From positions 62,001 through 126,000 of the forward strand of contig JAWKZP010000003.1 in assembly GCA_041395905.1 (NCBI GenBank): a stretch of DNA of 64,000 bases, given 5' to 3'. The DNA comes from UBA7803 sp041395905. GTDB lineage: Bacteria > Pseudomonadota > Gammaproteobacteria > Pseudomonadales > Azotimanducaceae. Shown here piece by piece: positions 20,484-28,573 of the stretch. The translations under genes and the position numbers were made by a program. Under the pieces are notes generated by a model. That model was not told the origin of the DNA and made no database searches. It saw only the letters and a list, made by a program, of their open reading frames with translations. Positions within the stretch are counted from its first letter, which is position 1. Every line of letters begins with the position of its first letter.

Positions 20484-20602
20484 TACCTTACGTCTTCCGT
20501 CTATCGGTTGATGCAATACGCGGGGTGGGCCCTGATGCGGTATCTGCGGGCGACTAGCGGCGCCTTTGAGAGATCCGGCAGACGGGTCTTCCTGGGCGCC
20601 GT

Positions 20603-20608
20603 ATTGTA
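20603..20608 (-). promoter_or_regulatory. Possible -10 box for the sdhC transcript
   Basis: On the minus strand TACAAT differs from the sigma-70 -10 consensus at one base and would give a leader of about 110 bases before sdhC. No good -35 box lies 16-18 bases upstream, so an activator would be needed if this is used. A second minus-strand box, TATAAA, overlaps the gltA promoter at 20680-20685. Confidence 0.35.
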
Positions 20609-20660
20609 AAGGCCATCGACGGGAAAAGCGATGCTTGCGACCCATAGGTCCAAGCCCGAA

Positions 20661-20689
20661 TTGACAAGCATCGTCGCCGTTTATAGGCT
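20661..20689 (+). promoter_or_regulatory. Sigma-70 promoter of gltA
   Basis: TTGACA (20661-20666) is a perfect -35 box. Seventeen bases later stands TAGGCT (20684-20689), and with a 15-base spacer TATAGG (20682-20687). The transcript would begin near 20696, about 57 bases before the gltA ATG. The rest of the 20484-20752 gap holds no gene that I can support. Confidence 0.7.
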
Positions 20690-20752
20690 CGCCGTCTCAC
20701 TTGCAGCCCGGCCACAGAGCCAGGCGCTTTCATTGTTCTGGCGGGAGGACCC

Positions 20753-22045
20753 ATGGCCGATAAGGGTGGCAAGAGTGCCCAGCTGTCTGTAGACGGTAAG
20801 ACCATCGATCTACCGGTAATCAGCGGGGTCGAGGGACCGGATGTCATCGACATCGGCAAGCTCACCGGCGAGGGCTACTTCACCTACGATCCCGGTTTCG
20901 TCTCCACCGCATCCTGTGAGTCCAAGATCACCTACATCGACGGTGACAAAGGGGTGCTGCTGCATCGGGGCTACCCCATCGAACAGCTGGCAGAACAGTC
21001 CGACTACCTGGAGCTCTGCTACCTGCTGCTGAACGGCGAGCTGCCGACGCGGCCGGAAAAGGAGCAGTTCGTCGACACCATCAAGCACCACACCATGGTG
21101 CATGAGCAGCTGGTGCATTTCTTCCGCGGCTTCCGCCGCGATGCGCACCCCATGGCCATCATGTGCGGCGTAACCGGCGCCCTGTCGGCGTTCTACCACG
21201 ACTCTCTGGACATCAACAACGCGGCGCACCGTCGCATCACGGCGCACCGGCTGATTGCCAAGATGCCGACGCTGGCAGCGATGAGCTACAAGTACGCGTT
21301 GGGCCAGCCGTTCATCTATCCGCGCAACGACCTCGACTACGCCGAGAACTTCCTGCACATGATGTTCGCGACGCCGTGCGAAAACTACGAGGTCAACCCG
21401 GTCATCGCCCGGGCCATGGACCGGATCTTCCTGCTGCATGCGGACCACGAGCAGAACGCTTCCACCTCCACCGTGCGCCTGGCCGGCTCCACCGGCGCCA
21501 ATCCGTTCGCCTGCATCGCCGCCGGCATCGCCGCGCTCTGGGGCCCGGCCCACGGCGGCGCCAACGAAGCCGTGCTCAACATGCTCAATGAGATCGGTGA
21601 CGAGAAGAACATCGACAAGTACGTGAAGAAGGCCAAGGACAAGGACGACCCGTTCCGCATCATGGGATTCGGCCACCGGGTCTACAAGAACTACGATCCC
21701 CGCGCCAAGGTCATGCAGCAGACCTGCCACGAAGTGCTCAACGAGCTGGGCGTCGAGGACGATCCGATTCTGCGCATGGCGCAGCGCCTGGAGAAGATCG
21801 CGCTCGAGGACGACTACTTCGTGCAGAAGCGCCTGTACCCGAATGTGGACTTCTACTCGGGCATCATTCTCAAGGCCATCGGCATCCCGACCGAAATGTT
21901 CACCGTGATCTTCGCTACCGGCCGCACGCCGGGTTGGATCGCGCAGTGGAACGAGATGATCAGCGAGTCCTACAAGATCGGCCGCCCGAGGCAGCTCTAC
22001 AACGGGCCGGCCAAGCGCGACTTCGTCCCGCTCGGCAAGCGCTGA
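20753..22045 (+). CDS. gltA: Citrate synthase GltA
   Basis: 430 residues, the length of the hexameric, NADH-regulated type II enzyme of gram-negative bacteria. It condenses oxaloacetate and acetyl-CoA as the entry step of the TCA cycle. Catalytic regions are visible: LHADHEQNASTSTVRLAGS, GPAHGGANEA and GFGHRVYKNYDPRA (the histidines), and the aspartate in the PNVDFYSGIIL stretch. A GGGAGG ribosome site precedes the ATG. It is transcribed away from the sdh-suc operon, so the whole cycle segment shares one control region. Confidence 0.98.
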   Translation: MADKGGKSAQLSVDGKTIDLPVISGVEGPDVIDIGKLTGEGYFTYDPGFVSTASCESKITYIDGDKGVLLHRGYPIEQLAEQSDYLELCYLLLNGELPTRPEKEQFVDTIKHHTMVHEQLVHFFRGFRRDAHPMAIMCGVTGALSAFYHDSLDINNAAHRRITAHRLIAKMPTLAAMSYKYALGQPFIYPRNDLDYAENFLHMMFATPCENYEVNPVIARAMDRIFLLHADHEQNASTSTVRLAGSTGANPFACIAAGIAALWGPAHGGANEAVLNMLNEIGDEKNIDKYVKKAKDKDDPFRIMGFGHRVYKNYDPRAKVMQQTCHEVLNELGVEDDPILRMAQRLEKIALEDDYFVQKRLYPNVDFYSGIILKAIGIPTEMFTVIFATGRTPGWIAQWNEMISESYKIGRPRQLYNGPAKRDFVPLGKR

Positions 22046-22052
22046 AACGCAA

Positions 22053-22075
22053 ACGGCCCGGGGCTACCGGGCCGT
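22053..22075 (+). terminator. Stem-loop after gltA
   Basis: ACGGCCCGG (22053-22061) pairs perfectly with CCGGGCCGT (22067-22075) around a five-base loop, seven bases past the gltA stop codon. It has the position and strength of a terminator, but only TCACTC follows, not a T-run, so it may be a 3' end stabiliser. Confidence 0.6.
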
Positions 22076-22140
22076 CACTCAGTCTTGGATCCGGGCACAG
22101 CCCGAAGCATCCGGCCCAACGTCTACGCTCGAGTGTGTGA

Positions 22141-22200
22141 TCAGCCTGAAGTTTCGGGCTTCGCCCGAAACTTCCAAGCTGATTGCGTCAATGCGCAATC
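22141..22200. repeat. Strong inverted repeats between convergent gltA and rpoS
   Basis: GAAGTTTCGGGC (22148-22159) and GCCCGAAACTTC (22163-22174) form a perfect 12-bp stem with a TTC loop, extended outward by TCAGC/GCTGA. A second stem, GATTGCG (22181-22187) with CGCAATC (22194-22200), follows and touches the rpoS stop codon. Because the structures are symmetric they can act on both convergent transcripts; I read the region as a bidirectional terminator. Confidence 0.6.
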
Positions 22201-23167
22201 AGCCGAGCACCGCCTCCTGGCTGAAGCCCTCCTCCGCCAGCATCTGCTTGAGCTCCTTGAGCGCGTCCACCTGAATCTGGCGAACCCGTTCGCGGGTCAG
22301 ACTGATCTGGCGGCCGACTTCCTCGAGGGTGTACATGTCGTGGCCGCGCAGCCCGAAACGACGTACCACCACATCCAGCGACTTTTCCGGCAGGCGGTCG
22401 AGCCAGTCCTCGAGACGCGCATGCAGCTGCTCACCGTGCAGCATCTCCCAGGGATCCTCGAACGTGTTGTCCTCGAACCCGTCCCACTGCGCACGCTCGG
22501 GGTCGATCACCGAGATTTCGGTACAGCTGATGTCGTCGGACAGCTGCAGCAGCTCGCGCACCCGCTCGACCGGCTTGTCCGCCAGATAGGCGACCTCCTC
22601 CGGCGTCGGCTCGTGATCCAGCTTCTGGCTGAGCTCGCGGTGCGCACGCAGCAGGCCGTTGAGTTCCTTGGCGATGTGAATGGGCAGGCGGATGGTCTTG
22701 ACCTGGTTCATCAGGCCACGCTCCACCGCCTGGCGGATCCACCAGGTGGCATAGGTAGAGAAGCGGAAGCCCTTCTCCGGGTCGAACTTCTCCACCGCAC
22801 GGATGAGGCCGAGGTTGCCCTCCTCGATGAGATCGAGCAGCGGCAGCCCGCGGTTGAGGTAGCGCCGAGCGATCTTGACCACCAGACGCAGGTTGCTTTC
22901 GATCATCTGCGCCCGGGCGCGCGGATCGCCTTTCTGCACCAGGCGGGCCAGCGACTTTTCCTGATCCGCGGTGAGCAGGTTGGCGCGTCCGATCTCTGCC
23001 AGGTACATGTCCGTGGCGTCTCCGATTTCCCGATGCCGCGTCGCCCGTGCAGGGCGCGCCGCCGGCGCATCATCCTCGTCTTCAACGTCCGTATCGTTGA
23101 GGTCCTCGTCGACCTGATACCACTCGTTGAGGGTCTCCGCTTCCTGCGCTTCGGTGTAGATGGTCAT
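22199..23167 (-). CDS. rpoS: RNA polymerase sigma factor, RpoS type
   Basis: 322 residues. Region 1.2/2 shows DMYLAEIGRANLLTADQE, then NLRLVVKIARRY, DLIEEGNLGLIRAVEKFD and FSTYATWWIRQAVE; region 4 shows TLEEVGRQISLTRERVRQIQ. The missing sigma-70 1.1 domain and non-conserved insert, and the overall length, fit RpoS rather than RpoD. Region 3 and the start of region 4 diverge from E. coli RpoS. The acidic N-terminal 45 residues are unique. The start ATG at 23165-23167 follows the regulator gene by five bases, so it is expressed together with that BldC-receiver protein instead of with the usual nlpD. Confidence 0.88.
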   Translation of the reverse strand: MTIYTEAQEAETLNEWYQVDEDLNDTDVEDEDDAPAARPARATRHREIGDATDMYLAEIGRANLLTADQEKSLARLVQKGDPRARAQMIESNLRLVVKIARRYLNRGLPLLDLIEEGNLGLIRAVEKFDPEKGFRFSTYATWWIRQAVERGLMNQVKTIRLPIHIAKELNGLLRAHRELSQKLDHEPTPEEVAYLADKPVERVRELLQLSDDISCTEISVIDPERAQWDGFEDNTFEDPWEMLHGEQLHARLEDWLDRLPEKSLDVVVRRFGLRGHDMYTLEEVGRQISLTRERVRQIQVDALKELKQMLAEEGFSQEAVLG

Positions 23168-23172
23168 CCTGT

Positions 23173-23751
23173 TTACCCCTGTATGGTTCCGACGGTTTGT
23201 TCGCTGAGCCCACAGGCGTTCAGCACCGTCTCGCTCGAGAACGGCTTGCTGAGCAGAACTTCCGCGCCCGCGGCCAGCATCTTGTTTTCCAGTTCCGGCG
23301 AGTGATAGCCGGTCATTGCGACCACGCGGATATGCGCGGTGGCCGGATCGGTCTTGAGGCTGCGGCAGACCTCGACGCCGTCTATGCCCGGCATCATGAC
23401 GTCCAGCAGAACCAGATCCGGCATGTGCTGCTGCACCAGCCGGCCCGCTTCGAAGCCGTCGTACGCCGAGTAGACGTCCAGGTCCGCGACGTTGGCGCTG
23501 AACAGCGCCGTCAGGTAATTGTTGAAGGGACGGTTGTCGTCCACGACCAGCAGGCAGGGCCGCGCGCCGGGCAGCGTGATGCCACGCTCGCGAGCGAAAC
23601 GGCTGACTGCCTGGCGCGGGAACCGGCGGTGGCCGCCGGCCGTCGTCTGAGCCTCGAGGAGTCCTTTCTGAGCCCACTGGCGCACCGTGATGGGCGAAAC
23701 CATCAGCAGTCTTGCCACCTCGGTCGGCGTTAGAAAGTCTCTGTCGCTCAA
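23173..23751 (-). CDS. BldC-like MerR-type DNA-binding domain fused to a receiver domain
   Basis: 192 residues from the TTG at 23749-23751. Residues 4-55 (FLTPTEVARLLMVSPITVRQ, WAQKGLL, TAGGHRRF) closely resemble Streptomyces BldC. Residues 65-180 form a complete receiver: acidic pair in VVDDNR, phosphorylatable Asp in LVLLDVMMPG, Thr in AMTGY, Lys in LSKPF. TTG was chosen because a GGGGA site lies 8 bases upstream and the HTH follows at once; the frame is open to 23907, but that extension is low-complexity and runs through the operator repeats. No histidine kinase is nearby, so it is an orphan. It probably controls its own rpoS operon and the divergent GH172-sel genes. Confidence 0.8.
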   Translation of the reverse strand: MSDRDFLTPTEVARLLMVSPITVRQWAQKGLLEAQTTAGGHRRFPRQAVSRFARERGITLPGARPCLLVVDDNRPFNNYLTALFSANVADLDVYSAYDGFEAGRLVQQHMPDLVLLDVMMPGIDGVEVCRSLKTDPATAHIRVVAMTGYHSPELENKMLAAGAEVLLSKPFSSETVLNACGLSEQTVGTIQG

Positions 23752-23864
23752 GATCCCCGTCCCCGTACGTTGGCCCCTGGCCGGTGTCCCGGTGCCTTCC
23801 GGCACACACCGAGGCATCCCCATGCCTCGCTCGAACCCCTCGTAGCGCTTTGCGCGCCAATCGC

Positions 23865-23970
23865 ATCGTTTGAATCGGTTTAATCGCTTCAATCGATTCG
23901 ATGGCAAAGGATGCTAATCGGTTCAATCGATTTGATCTAATACCAATTTGTTCTAAACCTAATCGGTTTA
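23865..23970. repeat. Array of 9-bp direct repeats ATCGNTTNR, likely operator
   Basis: Four head-to-tail units begin at 23865, 23874, 23883 and 23892 (ATCGTTTGA, ATCGGTTTA, ATCGCTTCA, ATCGATTCG). Two more follow at 23917 and 23926 (ATCGGTTCA, ATCGATTTG), and another at 23962 (ATCGGTTTA), exactly 36 bases after 23926. The stretch is AT-rich against a GC-rich background. It lies between the regulator gene and the GH172-sel operon. BldC, the closest known relative of the regulator's DNA-binding domain, binds direct repeats head-to-tail, so I infer that these are its sites. The rest of the 390-base gap (23752-24141) shows nothing else I can name. Confidence 0.75.
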
Positions 23971-24141
23971 ATTCTCACTGACGCATGACCGCTGCGGTCA
24001 CCGCTGCCGCGGGCAACCACTGCCGGCAGGGTCGTCCGCCGGACGGGATGCGGGAACGCAGAGCGCGCGATGGGGCGTTGCCGCGGCGGCCCCGCGTAGG
24101 TACCTTTGCCTACCCCTGAAATCGCGCGGCGGGTGGCACGC

Positions 24142-25224
24142 ATGTCCGAATTCAATGGCCTGGGTCTGCATCTGGGCAACCTCGCGCTGCTGTCCAAGGC
24201 GCGCAGCCGGTCGATCAGCCCGGAGAACTTCAGTGGCGCCCCGGGCGCTGCCGGCATGGCAACCCAGGGCACCGGCGCCGAGGCAGCCCGGGATCTCGGC
24301 CAGGGCTGGAAGATATCGCCATCGGTGCACATCGAGCCGGGGCAGACGTTCACGCTGGCCGACATCGAGGGCAGCGGCGCCATCCAGCAGATCTGGTTGA
24401 CCCCCACGGGCCACTGGCGGCACCTGATTCTGCGCGCCTGGTGGGACGACCACTCCGAACCGAGCGTGTCGTGCCCGCTCGGCGACTTCTTCGGCATGGG
24501 CTGGTGCGAGTACGACCCGCTCAACTCTCAGGCGATCTGCGTCAATCCGCGCAGCGGCTTCAACAGCTACTGGGAGATGCCGTTCAAACGGCGGGCCCGG
24601 TTTACGGTGGAGAACCTCAGCAGCGAGCGGGTCACGCTCTACTACCAGATCAACTACGCGCTCACCGACGTAGAGCCGGAGCGCGCCTACTTTCATGCGC
24701 ACTTCCGCCGGGTCAACCCGCTGCCTTACGGCGACGTGCACACGCTGCTGGACGTCGCCGGCCGCGGGCACTACGTCGGCACCTACATGGCCTGGGGCTC
24801 GAACAACCGCGGCTGGTGGGGCGAGGGCGAAGCCAAGTTCTATCTGGATGACGACACCGACTTCCCCACCATCTGCGCCACCGGCACGGAAGACTACTTC
24901 TGCGGCTCGTACTGCTTTCTCGCGAAAGACCGCGAAGCCGGCTACGAGCGTTTCTCCACCCCGTACGCCGGCCTGCATCAGATCATCAAGCCCAGCGGTC
25001 GCTTCGGCAGCCAGCAGCGCTTCGGCATGTACCGGTGGCACATCCCCGACCCGGTGCGATTCGAGCACCGCGTCAGGGTGACCATGCAGGCACTGGGCTG
25101 GCGCAGCGGGCGCCGCTATCTGCCGCTGCAGGACGACATCGCCAGCGTCGCCTACTGGTACCAGTCGGAACCTGCGGTGGGCCTGCCGGCGCTGCCGGAT
25201 GCCGACGCGCTCGAAGTCATCTGA
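24142..25224 (+). CDS. GH172 family (DUF2961) protein
   Basis: About 360 residues, the usual size of the family. DUF2961 is now glycoside hydrolase family 172, whose studied members act on difructose dianhydride or alpha-furanosides. Visible family stretches are GLHLGNLALLSKARSRSISP at the start, CPLGDFFGMGW, FNSYWEMPF and ATGTEDYFCGSYCF with the catalytic glutamate region, then YRWHIPDPVRFE. No signal peptide, so it is probably cytoplasmic. I prefer ATG 24142; an in-frame TTG at 24106 is possible. Its stop overlaps the selA start (TGATG), an unexpected partnership; the substrate is unknown. Confidence 0.85.
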   Translation: MSEFNGLGLHLGNLALLSKARSRSISPENFSGAPGAAGMATQGTGAEAARDLGQGWKISPSVHIEPGQTFTLADIEGSGAIQQIWLTPTGHWRHLILRAWWDDHSEPSVSCPLGDFFGMGWCEYDPLNSQAICVNPRSGFNSYWEMPFKRRARFTVENLSSERVTLYYQINYALTDVEPERAYFHAHFRRVNPLPYGDVHTLLDVAGRGHYVGTYMAWGSNNRGWWGEGEAKFYLDDDTDFPTICATGTEDYFCGSYCFLAKDREAGYERFSTPYAGLHQIIKPSGRFGSQQRFGMYRWHIPDPVRFEHRVRVTMQALGWRSGRRYLPLQDDIASVAYWYQSEPAVGLPALPDADALEVI

Positions 25225-26591
25225 TGCAGCTCAGAGATCTTCCAGGCATAGACGCCCTGCTGCAGGCCGACCCGATGCGCGTCCTGCGCAGCACCTACGG
25301 CACCGAGACGGTCAAGCAGGAGCTGCGCGCGCTGCAGGCGCGATGGCGGGCCGCCGGCTCGGCACCGGACTGGGCCGTTGAGCCGTCGGCCTGCGCCAAC
25401 TGCCTGCAGGACCACCTGGCGACGCACAGCTACCGCGCCGTGTTCAATCTCACCGGCACACTGATTCACACGAACCTCGGCCGCGCTCCGTTGCCCGGCA
25501 CGGTGCTGGATGCCGTGCGGGCTCTTGTCACCGGACCGATGAATCTGGAGTACGACCTGGGCAGCGGCCGTCGCGGCCACCGCGACGATGCGGTGGCGCG
25601 GCGTCTGTGCCTGCTCACCGGAGCCGAAGCCGCCACCGTGGTGAACAACTGCGCGGCGGCACTGCTGCTGGTGCTGAACACCTTTGCCGTCGGGCGCCAG
25701 GTGCCGGTTTCGCGCGGCGAGCTCATCGAGATTGGCGGCAGCTTCCGCCTGCCGGAGATCATGGAGCGCGCCGGCTGCCGTCTGCGCGAAGTCGGAACCA
25801 CCAACCGCACGCACCCACGCGACTATGCGGCGGCCGCCGCGGACGGCGCCGCCATGCTGCTCAAGGTGCACCCGAGCAACTATCACCTGAGCGGCTTCAC
25901 CCGCTCCGTGTCCGTTACCGAGCTTGCCGCGGTAGCGCGGGACCACGACCTGCCACTGGCGGTCGACCTCGGCAGCGGCACCCTGGTGGACCTGACCCGC
26001 TTCGGCCTGCCCCACGAGCCCATGCCCCAGGAGGTGCTCAACCAGGGCGCGGATCTGGTCATGTTCAGCGGCGACAAGCTGCTGGGTTCGGTGCAGGCCG
26101 GTATTCTGGTCGGCTCGCGCCGCCTCATCGACGCCTGCAATGCCAACCCGATGAAGCGGGCATTGCGCCCCGACAAGCTGACTCTGACCATCCTGGAACG
26201 CACCCTGGCTCTGTACGAGGAACCGGAACAGCTGCCTGAGCGCCTGCCCCTGCTGCGCATGATGACCGAGCCTCTGGCTCTGCTGAGCGAGCGGGCCGAA
26301 AGCGTTCGCGGGGTGCTGGCCGCTCGCCGACCGGATCTCGACATCAGCGTCCAACCGAGCGACTGTCAGATCGGCAGCGGCTCGCTGCCCGAACACCGCC
26401 TCCCGAGCATCGCCGTGTGCGCGCGCCATGCCTCGGAAAAACGGCTGCGCGCGCTGCTCGAGACGCTCAGGGCTCTGCCGACACCGATCATCGGCCGTCT
26501 GCAGCACGGCGCCCTGTGGCTCGACATGCGCGGCGCCGGCGATCTCGGGGAGCTGCTCAAAGTGCTCGACCACCTGCCTGCGCGCACATGA
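25224..26591 (+). CDS. selA: L-seryl-tRNA(Sec) selenium transferase SelA
   Basis: 455 residues. A PLP enzyme that turns seryl-tRNA(Sec) into selenocysteyl-tRNA(Sec) using selenophosphate. Conserved blocks are NLTGTLIHTNLGRAPLP, TVVNNCAAALLLVLN, VDLGSGTLVDL and VMFSGDKLLGSVQAGILVG, where the lysine after GD binds PLP. The start ATG (25224-25226) overlaps the preceding stop; upstream open frame lies inside the GH172 gene and is a shadow. The stop overlaps selB by four bases. Confidence 0.97.
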   Translation: MQLRDLPGIDALLQADPMRVLRSTYGTETVKQELRALQARWRAAGSAPDWAVEPSACANCLQDHLATHSYRAVFNLTGTLIHTNLGRAPLPGTVLDAVRALVTGPMNLEYDLGSGRRGHRDDAVARRLCLLTGAEAATVVNNCAAALLLVLNTFAVGRQVPVSRGELIEIGGSFRLPEIMERAGCRLREVGTTNRTHPRDYAAAAADGAAMLLKVHPSNYHLSGFTRSVSVTELAAVARDHDLPLAVDLGSGTLVDLTRFGLPHEPMPQEVLNQGADLVMFSGDKLLGSVQAGILVGSRRLIDACNANPMKRALRPDKLTLTILERTLALYEEPEQLPERLPLLRMMTEPLALLSERAESVRGVLAARRPDLDISVQPSDCQIGSGSLPEHRLPSIAVCARHASEKRLRALLETLRALPTPIIGRLQHGALWLDMRGAGDLGELLKVLDHLPART

Positions 26592-28462
26592 TCATCAGCC
26601 TCGCAGGACACGTTGACCACGGCAAGACGACACTCGTGCGGCTGCTCACGGGTCAGAATACCGACCGGCTCGCCGAGGAGCAGCGTCGCGGGCTCACCAT
26701 CGACCTTGGGTTCGCGTATCTCGAAAACGACGGCACCACCCTGGGATTCGTCGACGTGCCCGGGCATCACCGCTTCATCCACAACATGGTCGCCGGGGTC
26801 GCGGCGCATCAGTTCGCGCTGCTGGTGATAGCCGCCGACGACGGCCCGATGCCACAGACTCGTGAACATCTGCAGATCCTGCAGCTCACCGGCGTGCAGC
26901 ACGGCCTGGTAGCGCTCACCAAGTGCGACCGGGTCGACGCGCAGCGCATCGCCGAGGTACGCGGCGAGATCGCACGGCTGCTGCGCGGCACCTTCCTCGA
27001 GGGCGCGCCCATCGTCGAGACCTCGGCCGAGGATCCGGCCAGCATCACCCGATTGAAAACCGAGCTGCTTGCAGCTGCGTCACGGTCGACCGCTCCCATC
27101 AGCGAGCGGCCCTTCAGGCTGCCCGTCGATCGCGCTTTCACCGTAAAAGGCGCCGGCTTGGTCGTTACCGGAACCGTGCATTGCGGCCAGGCGCGCGTAG
27201 ACGACGAGCTGTGGCTGTTCCCGCACGACGTCAAGGTTCGGGTGCGCGACATCCGCGTGCAGAATCGAAGCGCGGATCTGGCACGGCCGGGCGACCGTGC
27301 CGCACTGAACGTCACCGGCGCGCCCACGGAAGCAATCCGGCGCGGTGACTGGCTCAGCCGCACGCCGAGCGCAGGCTTCAGACAGGTCGCGCTGGCACTC
27401 GATGTGCTGCCGGACTTCCCGCGCCCGGTGCGCCATTGGACCCCGGTGCACGTGTATCACGCCACGCGCCACAGCACGGCACGACTGGCATTGCTCGAGG
27501 GCAGCCGGGCCGAACCAGGCAGCCGTACGCTGGCCGAGCTGGTGCTCGATGAGCCGCTCCTGCTGCGCCACGGCGACCGCGTCGTCGTGCGCGATCAGAG
27601 CCTGGACCGCACCCTGGGCGGGGGCGAGATCCTGGACAATCGTCCTCCCGCGCGCCGGCGCCGGGATCCGCGCCGGCTGCGCGAGCTGGCGGCGCTGGCT
27701 GCCGCCGATCCGGCTGCGGCGCTGGCCGGGCTGCTGGCCGCCGGACCCGTGTACGCCACCGAGTTTCAGGCCATCTGGGATCTGGACGCCGACGGCCTCG
27801 CTGCGCTCGAGCCGGCGCAGGCCGTGGTACGCGACGGTGACACCCTGGTCGCTGCAGAGCTCTGGCGCGCGTGGCGCGAGGCGCTCCTGAACGAGTGCAT
27901 CGCACAGCACGGCTCCGATCCGACGCTGCAGGGCCTGCAGGAAAACGAGTTTGCTGCCGCTGTGCCGAGCGCGTACCGTGCCACGCTGCTCGACGCGCTC
28001 GCAACCGAAGGCGCGCTACAGCGCCGCTCCGGGCGCTACCTGCCGCCACGCCACACCGTGGTGCTCAGCAGCGCGGAGCAGCAACTGATGCAGCGTCTCG
28101 AACCTCTGCTCGATCAGGCCCAGCCGCCCAGCATCGGCGACATCGGCAAGACGTTGCGGATACCGCTGATTCAGCTGCAGCGCGGCATCAAGGGGTTGGC
28201 GGGCAAACGCGTGCTGGTCCTGGTCAGCGACAACCGCGTCTATCTCCCCCATCGGGTGCTGCCGTTTGCAGACGCCGCCGAAGCGCTGTCGGCCCGTGGT
28301 CCGTTCAGCGCGCGCGAGTTCCGCGATGCGACCGACGTCGGGCGCAACGTGGCGATACAGATTCTCGAGTACTTCGACGCGCGCGGTTACACGCGCCGCA
28401 GCGGCGATACCCGCGTGGTGGTCGGTGACCGCGATCGGCTGCTGCCCCCGCAGCAGGGGTGA
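26588..28462 (+). CDS. selB: Selenocysteine-specific elongation factor SelB
   Basis: 624 residues. GTPase that brings selenocysteyl-tRNA to UGA codons next to a SECIS hairpin. The G domain shows AGHVDHGKTTLVRLLTG, DVPGHHRFIHNM and LTKCDR; EF-Tu-like barrels follow, and the last 230 residues are the winged-helix repeats that bind SECIS RNA (for example FSAREFRDATDVGRN near the end). Slightly longer than E. coli SelB. It overlaps selA as ATGA and is followed after 12 bases by the tRNA-Sec gene. Confidence 0.97.
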   Translation: MIISLAGHVDHGKTTLVRLLTGQNTDRLAEEQRRGLTIDLGFAYLENDGTTLGFVDVPGHHRFIHNMVAGVAAHQFALLVIAADDGPMPQTREHLQILQLTGVQHGLVALTKCDRVDAQRIAEVRGEIARLLRGTFLEGAPIVETSAEDPASITRLKTELLAAASRSTAPISERPFRLPVDRAFTVKGAGLVVTGTVHCGQARVDDELWLFPHDVKVRVRDIRVQNRSADLARPGDRAALNVTGAPTEAIRRGDWLSRTPSAGFRQVALALDVLPDFPRPVRHWTPVHVYHATRHSTARLALLEGSRAEPGSRTLAELVLDEPLLLRHGDRVVVRDQSLDRTLGGGEILDNRPPARRRRDPRRLRELAALAAADPAAALAGLLAAGPVYATEFQAIWDLDADGLAALEPAQAVVRDGDTLVAAELWRAWREALLNECIAQHGSDPTLQGLQENEFAAAVPSAYRATLLDALATEGALQRRSGRYLPPRHTVVLSSAEQQLMQRLEPLLDQAQPPSIGDIGKTLRIPLIQLQRGIKGLAGKRVLVLVSDNRVYLPHRVLPFADAAEALSARGPFSAREFRDATDVGRNVAIQILEYFDARGYTRRSGDTRVVVGDRDRLLPPQQG

Positions 28463-28474
28463 TAAACTCAGCGA

Positions 28475-28567
28475 CGGAAGAGCATCGTCTCCGGTGAGGC
28501 GCGCGGCCTTCAAAGCCGTTGAGGTGCGATAACGTGCCTGGTGGGTTCGACTCCTACCTCTTCCGCC
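28475..28567 (+). tRNA. selC: tRNA-Sec (anticodon TCA)
   Basis: 93 bases including an encoded CCA. The acceptor stem GGAAGAG pairs with CTCTTCC, discriminator G at 28564. The anticodon arm holds CTTCAAA with TCA at 28509-28511. The long variable arm pairs GGTGCG (28522-28527) with CGTGCC (28532-28537), and the T arm is GTGGG-TTCGACT-CCTAC. The D-arm region CGTCTCCGGTGAGGCG is identical to that of E. coli selC. Likely processed from the selAB transcript. Confidence 0.97.
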
Positions 28568-28573
28568 ACGCCA

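Noticed and set aside
23752..23907. N-terminal extension of the BldC-receiver protein to an ATG at 23907
   Set aside because: It would translate the 9-bp operator repeats into a basic low-complexity leader; the HTH begins right after the TTG at 23751, which has a ribosome site.
28475..28567. Genomic-island attachment at tRNA-Sec
   Set aside because: No integrase, no repeat of the tRNA 3' end and no composition break were seen downstream.
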